Notes under the pieces: model-generated
The model's input: only the letters and a program-made list of their open reading frames with translations
Database searches by the model: none
Told to the model about the DNA's origin: nothing
In this document: in pieces, positions 22,378-34,390 of the stretch
Numbering within the stretch: position 1 is the stretch's first letter
Layout: the number at the start of each line of letters is the position of its first letter
Assembly: GCF_028858725.1 (NCBI RefSeq)
Contig: NC_084769.1
Location: 6,263,501-6,327,500 of the forward strand
DNA from: Colius striatus
Lineage: Eukaryota > Chordata > Aves > Coliiformes > Coliidae
Reading direction: 5' to 3'
DNA length: 64,000 bases
Position numbers and translations under genes: made by a program

Positions 22378-24949
22378 CATTTTGTAATTGCTATACAGGT
22401 GTCCTTTTGGGCTGAGCTTCTGGCTGTGTGGTATGCACTGTTTCTGTTCTCTTTAGTGAATATTTGTGGATGGTTTTTCTCTAAGCACTGGAACCACTTA
22501 TATTTTCCACTTTGAGAGATCTCCTTAGTTTCTGTTTCCTTGGATTACTTGAAAAGCTGCTTTCTGATCACCCATGTAGAAATTAAGTGCAACTGAAGGT
22601 TAACCAAAAGACCAGGGATGTGTATGATCCTAAGTCTGTTTTCATACTGAGGTACACCAAGGTAATCAGAGAAGGCTTGTTTAGTTTATGAATTATTTTA
22701 GACAATTTGAAAATGAAGTAATTTGGGTCCCAAAACACAAAGTAGTAGCCAGAATATTCCTACTTAAGCCAATCAAATTGAATTTACCACTTGACCAGCA
22801 AGTAGCTCCCATCATTTCAAGAGCAGTACGGGGTCCGACCCTGTAAACACACAATCCTGGCAGTGTTGGTGTAGAAGTCATTGTGTCCATAGCAACACAC
22901 TGCAGTGTGAAGCATTTCTACACCTCCTCATCTCCCATCCTGGCACTGCTGGGGACACAGACCAGCTGTGCATGACTGAACCTGTTTATGTCACCGCTAT
23001 TTTAACTCCACATTACAAACCTTGTTTCCCCTGCAAAGAGCATCTGCTCTCTGAGTGACATGTTTTTAATGTGCTGATTTATCATTGTCACATAGAGGAT
23101 TTTTATTGCTCAAAATCTGAATATTGTATTTAAGGCACTTTTGTGATTACAGATGTTTTACATATAAATTGCCTTATATTACAAAAAAATATATTCTGTA
23201 CTTCTCGAGCAGTCTCATTCTCATGTGTTTTACATTTTTATACCTTACTCTGCATGGCTAAGTGGATGTGAATGGCTGGCTGCTTGGAATAACTGCAATC
23301 CAGGCTACAGCACTGCCTTAGCAACTGGCCCTGGATTGTGCATGGGCTTGAGGAAACATGCTGGAAACACCAGCTTGGCTCCTGCCCACAGATTTCAGAC
23401 ATACCCACACAGTGAATGCCCTGAAACTCTGAGATTTCTGAGAGCTTCCACTAAGGCCAGAAATGCCAGAGGCTGCAAGTGTGCTACCATCTCTGTGCAG
23501 CCTGGCTTGGAGGTAACTAATGCAGCCTCAGGCAAAGTGCACTGCACACAAGCTGCTGACTGAGCCATCTCTGCATTCCCTGGGAAGGGGCAGGGAATGT
23601 GAATAAAGGCTTATAGGACAAAATAGGGCTGTGAAACTGGTGGAGGGCTCCTCCCTGGAAGCTGTGGGACTCTAAAGGATGAGAAGAGGAGGCTAACTCC
23701 TCTCTTTATCATCATTTAGAGGAAACAGCTGAGTGGTAGAGTTTTGGAGCCACACAGAAACAGCCAAGCTCTCTTGGAGGAATCAGCTGCAGCTTGCAGC
23801 CTGTGACACTGAGGAGCTGTGGGTCTGCTCTGCAAACAGGCTGGTGTTTGATTGGTGTCCATGGTGCCTAGAAGCACAAGCCTACCTGGCTGGAGAGTGG
23901 CCAGCATGGGCTGGTGACCACCATGGATGTGAAAAGTGCAGTAGCTCAATTCATGGTCAAAAAGTGGAATGTCAAAAAGTAGGTTAACATAAATACATAC
24001 CTGAGTTTTGCTCTGCTTTGCTGTAGGTCATTAAGGGCAGTCATGGCAAAAGTTACTTGGACTCCTAGGTCTAGTTAAAGATTTTGCCATCTCCAAGAAA
24101 CAGTTTTGGTCCCAAACTTTTCTAGTTATTATATAACATTTATAATTAGTTATTGCTGTCTTAGCATTAAAACTGGGAAATACTGAGACCTAGGCAAGTA
24201 TTACAAACTTCTCCAGCATCAGAAAAATTACTTGCATCAAGTTTCAGGCTTTGAGTTTGTATAAAGTATTCATGAAGGTACTCACCAGCTGACTAAATAC
24301 ATGGAGAGACTCAAAAAGTATGCACTGCAACATGTCATACCTCAAATCTAAGCTAGTTTCTGTGTCAGACTGCAATTGGCTGAATATCATCAACTGAGCA
24401 ATCAAATTTCTCAAACTGCCTTTGGATGACTATTTCCAGCTGGGAACTGACCATGTCATGCTGCAATGGCTATAACAGTTTTTAAAGTAAATATGACTTG
24501 ATTTAGTGTTTGTAGAGAGACTACACACTAAAAAAAAAATGCTATTTCTCCCTTCTAGCTCAGATCCAGAGTGGGAAACACCACCACAACTGTGATAAGG
24601 ATTACTAGTCCTTTATGGGATCTTTCTCCATAACAGCCAAGAGCTGAGCTGCTGCATTTCTAGATATGGTCAGTAGCTTGAGAAGGACACAATTCAGACT
24701 GCAAAAAAGAGATGCCAGAGAGTCATCAAATTTAGTGAAGCACCTGCTCAGGAGAGGACAGGAACAGAGAATAAATGTGTTACAAGAACTGAGAAAGAAA
24801 CAGGGTATGACTAATTAGGTTATCCCACATAAGCTGCAAAGAAGACGAGGTCCCAGGAGGAGGTAATTACTCTACCAGATCAGGGCTGGAGCACAGCTTG
24901 TAGCATGCTGAAATTTCTGGAAGAGACATCCTTCAAAGAAGTATTTCTT
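22378..24949. other. Unannotated DNA
   Basis: No gene or repeat recognised. The plus frame at 23225-23563 (112 codons) lies in slightly GC-richer DNA but has no recognisable domain. Frames at 23716-23987 on both strands overlap, as expected for chance. Confidence 0.5.
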
Positions 24950-24990
24950 CATGCTTGTGAGAAGGGGCCCTTTCTCCCATCACAAGCATG
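24950..24990. repeat. Compound hairpin, 11-bp perfect outer stem
   Basis: CATGCTTGTGA (24950-24960) and TCACAAGCATG (24980-24990) are exact complements. Inside, GAAGGG (24961-24966) can pair with CCTTTC (24969-24974) using one G-T wobble, leaving a small GC-rich apex and a five-base bulge. As RNA this would be a stable stem of about 17 pairs. It is shorter than a usual microRNA precursor and no host transcript is visible. Confidence 0.75.
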
Positions 24991-25866
24991 TGAAGCAAGA
25001 CAATTGTAGGAATGTTTAATTTACTGTATCTATAGAGATGGCTTTTATTTCACCAAGACGAATATCACAGGATGTCGACTGCAGGAAATAACCTGCAAGT
25101 ACAATTCCACGAATTCTGAAATCCTAAAGCAACTTTTGCCACAGTTGTTCTGTGCAGCCTGGCTGCTTCCCACGGAGTGCAGAGCAAAGTACTTGAAATC
25201 ACACCACCATCTACTGGGCAGTGAACAGAGAGCTCACCCGGAGCCCACAGCCTGCGCGACTCCCAGACACGGCTCCTTTGGTTCATGCTAGAACATGCCT
25301 GGTAAGCTCTCACCACGTAATTCTTCATTACTTCTATTATTAATGTTGACTGATGCTTTTCCAGGCTGCTTTCTGTGTATGACATAGCTAAATGGATACA
25401 TAATAAAAAATGACTGCCTTGGACGTGTGTGAGTAGGGAAATGGGGAACGTTTTTCAGAGCATTTCTGTGTAGAGAGCAGCACCAGTGCAGCAGCTGTGC
25501 CCTGTAAAGGATGTATTAATCTGATTCCCATCAGGACTGATATTATTTGCTCTTACAGATCTGTTGCTAGGTCACATGCAGTTGCACACATCAAGCCTGC
25601 AAAGCAGAAACCTGGAAATAGCAATGTCCACTGACAATGAGATGCATGCCACAGCCAGATGTGGGAAACAGCATGTGACAAAGACCCAGAAATTATTCTT
25701 GCAGGAAGTGTAAATGCTACAGGATTTCTTGCTGTTGAGTGTATTAGACTTGCAGCAGTCTGCTTCCATGCTTATTTCTGATACAAACCATTTGCAGTAA
25801 CAATGTGGGGTATATGTGATACATAAGTGGCATGCTGAAAAAACAAACCCACCCAAGATGAAAAGC
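24991..25866. other. Unannotated DNA with a small CpG cluster
   Basis: No gene recognised. A short GC-richer stretch at about 25170-25275 holds several CpGs (CACGG, CCCGG, TGCGCGAC, ACACGG) in otherwise CpG-poor DNA. It overlaps a 106-codon minus frame (25065-25385) with no recognisable motif. Confidence 0.45.
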
Positions 25867-25934
25867 CACAAGCCCATCAACTCAGCTAAGGTGGTTAGGG
25901 CACAAGCCTATCAACTCAGCTAAGGTGGTTAGGG
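25867..25934 (+). repeat. 34-bp tandem duplication, two copies
   Basis: Units at 25867-25900 and 25901-25934 begin CACAAGCC and end GGTGGTTAGGG. They differ by a single C/T at unit position 9. A recent direct duplication, probably by replication slippage. Confidence 0.92.
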
Positions 25935-26579
25935 CACACAATTTCTTATAGCCTAAGGCACAAACAAGGAGGATGTGTCTGGTGTTGCGTGGAGCACTTT
26001 TGACCATCCCCACCCCGCCCCCGCCAGGTGACCAGAGAACTGCTAGCAATTGGATCAGGAGAGAACAGCATTCACAAGAGTCAGAAACAAGGCTAAAACA
26101 TGCACTCATTAATGTGGGGAGGCAATCTTTCCCTTAAATTGAGTAATACTGAGATTTCCTCCTCCTGCAGAGGGAAGAATTGCTGGACCTATGCAAGACC
26201 ACCCCCCTATTCCATCAGTCCTTTGAGTTTTTACAGTCATAAAAGCTGTTAATGCCTCTAGATATTTCACACACCTACAGGGGAAAAGGACAAAAGGAAG
26301 TCACTAAATCTCCTGTGCTACTGAAAATTAAACTGCTTTCCCTTTCAGGAGGAAATGACCAGAGGAGATGGAACCTGCCACCCGAGCTGCAAACATTTAC
26401 CCGGAGGCAGGACAGTGCCACACGCAACAAGATGTTGATGGGTGAGAATCGTGAGACTGGGTGAAGACTCTGGCCATTTTGTTCTGGGATACATGGAGGC
26501 CAGGGGAAAAGTCCTTAATGCAAGGCTAAAGGTGAGTAGAAGCTTAGGCCAAGTCTTATAATAGTATGGACATAGGTAT
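25935..26579. other. Unannotated DNA
   Basis: No gene recognised. Sequence upstream of 26580 may include decayed CR1 body, but it cannot be aligned by eye. Confidence 0.45.
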
Positions 26580-26704
26580 GGCTGCATCAAAGGTACGTTA
26601 GATGGGGCTTTGAGCAATCCACTCTAGTAGAGGTTGTTCCTGCCCATCATGATCTTTAAGGTCCATTTCAATCCAAACCAGTTTATGGTTCTATGAGTCT
26701 ATGA
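26580..26704 (+). mobile_element. CR1 LINE 3' tail fragment
   Basis: TTAGATGGGGCTTTGAGCAA, TCTAGTAGAGGTTGTTCCTG, CCCATCATGATCTTTAAGGT and CCAAACCAG, then GTTCTATGAGTCTATGA. This is the 3' UTR of a third CR1 subtype (GATGGGGCTTTGAGCAACC type). About 20 bp seem deleted between CCCAT and GATCTTTAAGG. Moderately old. Confidence 0.85.
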
Positions 26705-27962
26705 TCCCAGTTGAGTGAGGCCTTGCCTGTAAAGACTGGTGCAACTACAGCTGCAAAGACTCACTGGGGATGTTGGGTTTTTTTCTGGATGGCTTTTACA
26801 TTGGATTTGTTTAATATTATTAAAGATATATATTTGCAGTTGAATGGTGGTAAATCCCTAGCCTCAGAAACCTACTTTCCCTTTCATACCAAAAAGAATC
26901 CTTCCTTCTAATATATTTATTCACTTATATTTACATATAAATGAAAATTAATAGCATCAGATAGCCAAGGTGCATTTTCTCTGGCGTTAGCAGAAGCAAC
27001 AGTAGATCCTGTGCATTTACTATGATTAAATATTATCGGTGCCTGTCACACATGAATGAAGCCATACCAGGAGCTGATTGTCTATCTTACACAGAGAGAA
27101 CTTGGAAGACAATTTTTTATGCATTTTTAAAACCTCTTACCTACACCCTGAGCTATCAGCTGGTTTATGCCAAGGTATTGCTATTGTCCCTGAGATGTAT
27201 CTGTTTCTAATACTATGCAGACAATGTACTCAGCAAGCACCCATGAAATTCACACATTCAACAGAACTATGTAGGAATTCTTTTCAGCAGGAAAACTGAA
27301 AGCAATCCCATTACTTAGTATCAGAATATCAGATGAGAGATTATTGTAACATTGCCAAAATATTTATCAAATCACATGGGGAGAGTAGCTTTTTACTTCA
27401 GTTGTGAAATGACTGTGTCAGAACACCTGGGATACCTGTAAGTATTTTTGACCTGGATGACCTTCAAACTGTGATGACTCTATATGTGTAAGTAAAGGAG
27501 GGTTGTTTCTTTTCTGGATGATACTGCTTCAAAGAACATCACAGGGAGGAAGGAGACATTTTAATGCAGTATTACAATTGGATCATCTTAAATAGTTCTA
27601 TGTGCTTTGCAATTGCTTTCTTGCCAATACCAAATGCCAGACTATTTTTCTTTCATTTCCCTTCAGTTTTTTTTTTAAGTATGTTTTTTATTTTGAAGTG
27701 TCAATTTAGCTCTGCCACCCTGTGTATATCATCAAAGTAAGCTGCTTTAGTTAACCCAGGAATGTAGTCGTTACTGGCAATACAAACACTAATAAAGTTA
27801 TTGGTGCAACACATTATTTTCTTTGCATGGAGATCAAGTAATTTAGTCTTTACTTCAGAAAAGACAATACAACCTATATTGTGAGTCCATTAGCAGCAAC
27901 AACAAATCTTTTCTGGCTCTGGAGGAAGAATTAATTATTTACATGTTTCTCATTAACTTTTT
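26705..27962. other. Unannotated DNA
   Basis: No gene or repeat recognised. A T-rich run lies at 27667-27676. Open frames of 62 to 73 codons show no motif. Confidence 0.5.
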
Positions 27963-27982
27963 ACCTACTGTTAACAGTAGGT
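27963..27982. repeat. Perfect 20-bp palindrome
   Basis: ACCTACTGTTAACAGTAGGT equals its own reverse complement, centred on GTTAAC. It is less AT-biased than the palindrome at 20919 and therefore less likely by chance. No gene context. Confidence 0.92.
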
Positions 27983-30900
27983 TTGAAAAAGAATTCTTTG
28001 TCTGTGATCAAAGTTTTCAACCAGCCCATTCACAAGCAGTATATTTAGCCTTTTGAAATTATTTGCAGTCTATCAGCAAATGACAGTTGCAATTTGTAAG
28101 CATTGCTAAAACTCTGCAGGTATTCCAGAAATTCCTGACAAGTCCTTTTGCACGGCCAATGCTTTTACTCACTGCCCTTGATGCTCTGTTGGATCTTGTG
28201 CTAACGTTACCAGATACCATGCATACCTTGTCCTCACCTTACAGAATAATAGCAAATCTTATGAAAGACTTGAAGCTGTCTGCACGCTCATCCATGAAGC
28301 TGACAGTCATGTATTTCTCTGGAGCTGTATCTCTGCTTTAGCACATCCTGCTAGCACTGTTAGTGGGATTTAGGGCAACAGAACATGGATCCATATTGCT
28401 ATTTGAGGAGAAAATACCAAGGGGTTTTTTTTGCAGATAAACCTGGCCTTGGTTTTGGCAACAGTCTCAGAGACACTTGTGAGAAAATGCTCTTCATATT
28501 TCATGGGTTTTGGTACCATTTTGGCTCACTTAGAACTTAAAACCTAGAGGAAGCCAGAATATATCTGAAGATATTTCCATTCATTGAACCACTCGGACAC
28601 TTGTTTCTCCAGAAGTGGTGAGAATGAATCTTTTACTAATGAATTCATCTTCCAAACAATTTAAATGAATTTTTTAAAAATGAGAGAAGGGTAATATAGT
28701 AGAATTAGATTTATTGTGTCATGCCACAAAATGAACTGTGCCTTCCCAAAATGGTTGTTGAGGGCTTTTTTGCATCATTGATGTGCGTTATTCCCCATCT
28801 GTTCATCCCCAGCACCTTGTGCATAGCTGTCTAGGGCCAGGATCCTCACTCAGGGGCAGCAATGTAGGTTTTATCCAAAAGCTGAAAATAGGGCTAATGC
28901 AACAGTTCCTGCACCATGAAACAGCCAACTTCTCTTCTGTGACCCACTCTGAACTTGAGAGACTTATTTGTGATGCGACAAGCAAGGCTGTTGTTCATCT
29001 TGTCGAGCACTGCCCAGCACCAGCTGCTTCTGAGGAAAGTTCAGCAAACTTGATAATGAGTACTGGGGGAATAACAGAAAGTTTCTTCTTCAGCTGAACA
29101 GTAGTTGGCTTATATCTTAAATATTTTATGTGCATTATTCACTCAAAAATGCTAGGAGAAAAAAATCTGTGCAAGCTTTTGGTTTTCATATAGGTATTTA
29201 GTCTGCATTTAAACACATATAGCAAATTCAGTGCTGCTTAATGCTATTGAATATCACAGATTTAAGATTTATTACCAAAGGAAATTGCACTGAAACTATT
29301 TATTGGAAACTAAACAAAACCCGTAACTTGATGATGGATGACTTTGTTCTCCAGTCTTAGACCAATTATTTAACAAAGCATTTGTTACATTTGACTTTAG
29401 GCCAAGCAATGATGTAAGTTGACATATTCTAAGAATAATTTTTAAAATGGACAATTTATAATACATTAGAGAGTCTGCAAAACAGCAAAACATATTTAGA
29501 TAGTTATAAAATCAGCTAGCTTGCTAACTTAGCCAGGGGTATTTAGTCATAATTTAGCCATTGATATTTAGTCAGTTCTACTAAGTGTGTAACAAAATGT
29601 AGTAACAAAATGAATCATAAGATCCGTGCCCCCTCAATGCTACTTACTGAGTTAACTTTTCAGTGAGATGTCATCACCTGCAGTGATTACAGGTTCACAG
29701 CATGGAAGTCAATAGGAAGTTAGGCAGGTGCAAACATCTGCTTCTCTTTTTTTGTAGCTGAAGAGGAAAAGTGGCCTGTAACCTAGACTATTTCAACTTA
29801 GACCAGGGTTTTATAAAGCTCTGTATATACTGAAGGAAAAAGTCTTTCCTTCCTCCTGTGCAACTTTCTCAGAACTTAATCTGAGTTCATCCAGTTTACC
29901 CAAGCAGGTAGGCAAAGGGTTTGGCCCAAATTTTCTGAAAGTATTTTGAATGTTGAAAAGGCACCTGCAGACCATTGTTTTAGGCTAGTAGATAATATTA
30001 GACTGACGATATGTGCCAACAGGAAACAGAAGAGTGTTTTATTGTGGGCAAAGTACACAGAGCAAGTCTCTCTTACTTTCGTCATGAGCTTATTTTGTGC
30101 TGCTCTGGCCCTGAACTCACACTGAAAGAGCCTGGGCAGCCCCATCAGGCTGCTCAGACACATGATGGGGAGAAGAATCAATAAGGATGAAACAACAACA
30201 GACATCGCCTTTTCTTCAGAGTTATTAAATAAATAGCTGCTTTAATGGGCTTTCAACCACTAAAAGGTAGAATGAGAGTATTCAATTAATAGCTAGTCAG
30301 TTGTGTAAAGCCTATCATGTGACATTGATGGTCTAAAATCCAAACAGGCAAATGTGATTAAAGTCCCTAATGAAGCAAATACGTTTTCTTCAGTTTATAT
30401 AAACAGATAGCACCATTCTTGTATGACATTTGCTTTCATAGACTGTTCATTCCAAGTACCTGCATTGCATCAGTTTGAGTAAAGATACAAAACAAAACTG
30501 GGCAATGAAATATTTTCTCTGTTCTACTTCTGTTGCTTTCATGAGCCTTCAGAAGCAGTGATTGTGGAACTTGTTGGGTGGTTAACAGTGAATCTCATGT
30601 TGCCAGTAAAATTAAAAGGATAAAAAAGCAAATGTAGAAGGGAACGATGGGAACAACTGACTGTAGACACGATCTGAATTTTATGAATATTAGAAGCCAA
30701 GGGCTGTGCTCCTCAAGGTGAAATGTCCCTTTAAAAAGTGGCTAAGAGCAGCTAATCCAAAATGAAGTCATAAAAATGTGCATGCCTGTTGAAATGGATG
30801 ACAAAAGCAAAGTTGTGCCAAAACAAAAGAAGCACACAAAAAATAGCCAGAGAGAGATCTATGTAGAGTGTGAGACAGCAACACAATTATTTAAGTGCAG

Positions 30901-32927
30901 CCCATTATCTACTGCCCAGAGCCAAAAAGGTTTGTAAAGTGGAGTTATGATTCCCATTTATATGATATTTGGAATGAATGCTTACCTTAGTGAAAAAAAA
31001 CACCACTGCACAAAATAAAATCTATTCTAGAATCTCCATTCCCTCTAAAATGTTACTGGTCTATAACAATAAATATGACTCTATTAATTCTATATTATTA
31101 AGTTTTCAAAGGTAGGTGAATTGGATGAGATCGCTTCACAAGAGATGAATTTATGAGACAATTGTTATTTGTAAGAGATGAAATAATATGATTGGAGTCT
31201 TTCTGGTTTTATTTAACACCTGCTTTTCCCTACAATTTTCTTCAGCAAAATTCAGTAATGAGTTTATTTTTACCTGTCTCAAAACACGAAAACCTGGAAC
31301 TTGTGAAATGTCTGGTTGAGAACGCTGAACGGAGGAAGCCTTGTGGAAAGCAAATTATTGGGCTGGCTATAAATTGGCCTTTATCTCCCATGAGGTTTTT
31401 CTGAGCTCTGTTAGACTCTTGCTTTTCCTGTGGGGTGATGTGTATAAATCAGATTAACACCACTGAAAGCAATGGAGTAAATATATCTGAGATAATTCAG
31501 TTTCATATTTCCAATGATTTTCTGGTTTCAGTTATTTTCAAGGTGGGATAAAGCCAGTGGCCACTTAGATGTTTATGACAGTATTAACAATTTTAAAAAG
31601 CTGAGATTTGGAAAAAAAAAAAGTTTCTGTAAAAGGTGAAGCAAAGTCCCCCATCCATTGCTGGCAATATGCTGTTAATGATCTGTGTTTCAGCAGCTCC
31701 TGTTCCACCATCCAAGGCACCACACATGATATTCCCATCGTAACTTTTCTAATGTGAAAAGTTGATAATTGTTGTTTAAGCCAGGAAAGATAAGCTCATG
31801 TGATGTAGCACCTCCTTTTTGTTCTTGAAAGTGATGTATTCTGTAAAATCCTTAGAGCAAGAAGTTTTAGAAAGAAAGCAAAAGCGAAAAGCACGGAGCA
31901 GCAGGTCCCTATGGATGATAGTTGAGGTACCATGGTTGATTTATAGGTCTGGAAAATATTTGCAATGCCCATATTATACTTGTTCTGGGGATAAAGAGAG
32001 GATTTAATTCACTGGTACTATCAATCTGTTACCTTTCAAGGCAGTAAATTCACTAAATTCACTTAAAAAAGCAATTCGGCTTCATGGAGTTGTTGTTGTA
32101 ATATATCATTTATCATTTACTGTATGTAAGTACCAATAGCACAAACATTTAAAATCATCAACAGAACTATAAAGAGATGAAAGAAAAATGTTTCTGAATA
32201 AATCTCTGTCTTCTCCAAAGCAACCTACTCTGTGATAAGGTTGTAGAGGGAAACATATGTTACTGGGAGCTTCAAATAAAATTCTTATTTGCTCCATTGC
32301 AAATGTTTTAGCAAATTTGTTAAAACTCATTTCCTATTTGTGTATGGTACCGGTGACAGGAAGAAGAGAATTTTAAAAGTAGGCTGATATGCTTTGGTTT
32401 CCTCTACAGTGATGCACTGAGGTTTCTCCTGGGGGTTTCTCAGAAACTTTGAAACTATATGGTATGGCGGGGCACCCTATAGAGGAATATAACTATCCTT
32501 ATATAAATCTGATAAGATGCTTGCCTCTTAGACCTTGTCTTCAGAGCTAATCAGATAGAAATATCTTCCATTATATTTAAATTAACCTATCATCTCCAAA
32601 AACTAATAGTATTTATTATATTTGTCTTTGTTGAATCAATGTAGGAAAGCATGTGAACCAAACTAGGGGAGTCACCTGCTCTGTAATACTCTCATTTCTC
32701 TGTCAATTTTCATTCATCCACTAGTTAGTCATATTTCAATTTTTTATGCCATTTATATTGTCTTTTCGGTACAGCTACAATGCTTTGTGTACATACTTCT
32801 AGCAATCCTTGCTCATTCAACAGTCTAAAAGCTTTGAAAAGGCAACATCTGTGTTGAAGAAATAGAAGCAAATATCAGGTCCGTTCAAGTGGAGCCTTAC
32901 CAAGGCCACTTACGGTATTCAAGCTTT
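27983..32927. other. Unannotated DNA with two weak ancient-repeat cores
   Basis: No gene recognised. GGAAGTCAATAGGAAGTTAG at 29705-29724 and CCACTGAAAGCAATGGAG at 31460-31477 resemble the diffuse ancient amniote core TGAAGTCAATGG(GAG). The longest frames (28783-29097 plus, 104 codons; 29876-30205 minus, 109 codons) have no motif. A poly-A run lies at about 31612-31622. Confidence 0.45.
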
Positions 32928-33175
32928 AGAATCATAGAACTGATTTGGTTGGAAAACACCTTTAAGATAAATCGAATCCAACTACTAACTTAACTCTTCC
33001 AAGCCCATCATTAACCCATGTCCCTCAGCACCTCATCCACGTGTCTTTTAAATGCGCCCAGAGATGGGGACTCTACTACCTCCCTGAGAAGCATGTGCCA
33101 GTGTTTAACAACCCTCTCAGTGAAAAAGTTCTTCTGCTTGCTTAAACTCTTACAGGTCAAATTGTAACAGCCAAG
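32928..33175 (-). mobile_element. CR1 LINE 3' end, minus strand
   Basis: The plus strand opens with AGAATCATAGAAC (tail complement), TTGGTTGGAAAACACCTTTA, CTAACTTAACTCTTCCAAGC, CATTAACCCATGTCCCTCAG. It then gives the ORF2 end, which reads [20 protein letters not shown] and then [17 protein letters not shown] on the minus strand. The 3' UTR type matches 21571-22377. The right-hand boundary is uncertain because the last 40 bp are eroded. Confidence 0.88.
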
Positions 33176-34371
33176 ATGGAAAAGGAGGATGAAAAAAGAC
33201 AACATATACGTTGACAGATGATTTTAACGATGGTAGTATGCTGGTTTTAACCCAAACCAAATTCCCACCTTTTGTTATTAAACCTGTTGGTTATACTCTC
33301 ATTCTCATTACTGCTCATGGCTGGAAGATCTGAGGAGAGAGATTGGCACTGCACTAGTTGCTGTTTATGATTTTGATTTCTTCAAAAAGAAAAGTTCCAG
33401 AAAAATCTGAATTAAAGAATTCAAGGTAGAAGCAACACTTCATGCCTTTCCACTGCTAATGCTCATGAAAAACTCCTGTAAATGCCTTTCTGCTGTCATT
33501 TCAAAGGACACCGTTTCCTCAATGGAAAGTTAGCTCAATGAGAAAATTCAGTCTGCAAATTTACTGAATAATAGTGATTTTTGTATTGGTGCTGTCTGCC
33601 CATAATCAAGGCTATGAGTAGCCATTTTTCTTGCTCTTTCTTTTTACTACCCAGTGAAGATAAAGAAAGACTTAGGGGGAGCAGACAAAGAAGTTCTTCA
33701 GAAAGACTGTAATTCTTTTTGCTACCATATCCTGTGCATTGGAATAAGACACCAACATAACAATGTTTTGAGAATTTCCATTTTGTGAGATTATTGTGAG
33801 ACTTTCATACTTTTTAATTTTGCAGAAAACCTTTCAAAATTCAGGAGGTTCTTCTACTCAAATAATCCATTTTAACTAAGTTGCTAAATGATCACTAAAT
33901 GATGTTGTCGGAAGCTGAAATAGTTCCTTGTGGAAGACAAGACCATGGCTGATTCAGGCACCAGAGCAGCTCACAAAAGAAAAAGGAAAAGAAATACTGA
34001 GTGGAACTAAGAACAACAAAAATTTCTAAAAGAATTTTCATCTTCCCACTGATTTTGTGGAAATCATATACTTTTCTGAAAATGGATTCTGATAAGAAAT
34101 CCCCAGTCAGTGCCAATATACATTTTGGACAAGGATGGTCTCTTTGTGATTTACAATGACATCTCTGCAATAGCTTGATGTTTTCCAGTAGGAATTCATA
34201 TGAAGAATGCACGACTCAGTCACAACCATATGCTATCACACACAAATTCACATGGTGGTTGGCTCACATATACCTCAACTGCCCTGGTAGAGATGTTCAT
34301 ACTGGAATAGATGTCCATCCCAGAAGGGCACTGATGTAGCATGCTGCAACTTTAATAAAGGCATGCTGCAC
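33176..34371. other. Unannotated DNA
   Basis: No gene or repeat recognised. The minus frame at 33895-34212 (105 codons) shows no family resemblance. Confidence 0.5.
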
Positions 34372-34390
34372 CCATCTGAAGTTCAGATGG
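34372..34390. repeat. Perfect 9-bp inverted repeat, 1-nt centre
   Basis: CCATCTGAA and TTCAGATGG flank a single G. Just upstream GCATGCTGCA occurs twice, at about 34339-34348 and 34361-34370, making a small repeat-dense patch. Confidence 0.8.

Noticed and set aside
25890..25940. GGTTAGGG as interstitial telomere repeat
   Set aside because: TTAGGG appears only once per 34-bp unit and is not tandem, so it is a coincidence inside the duplication.
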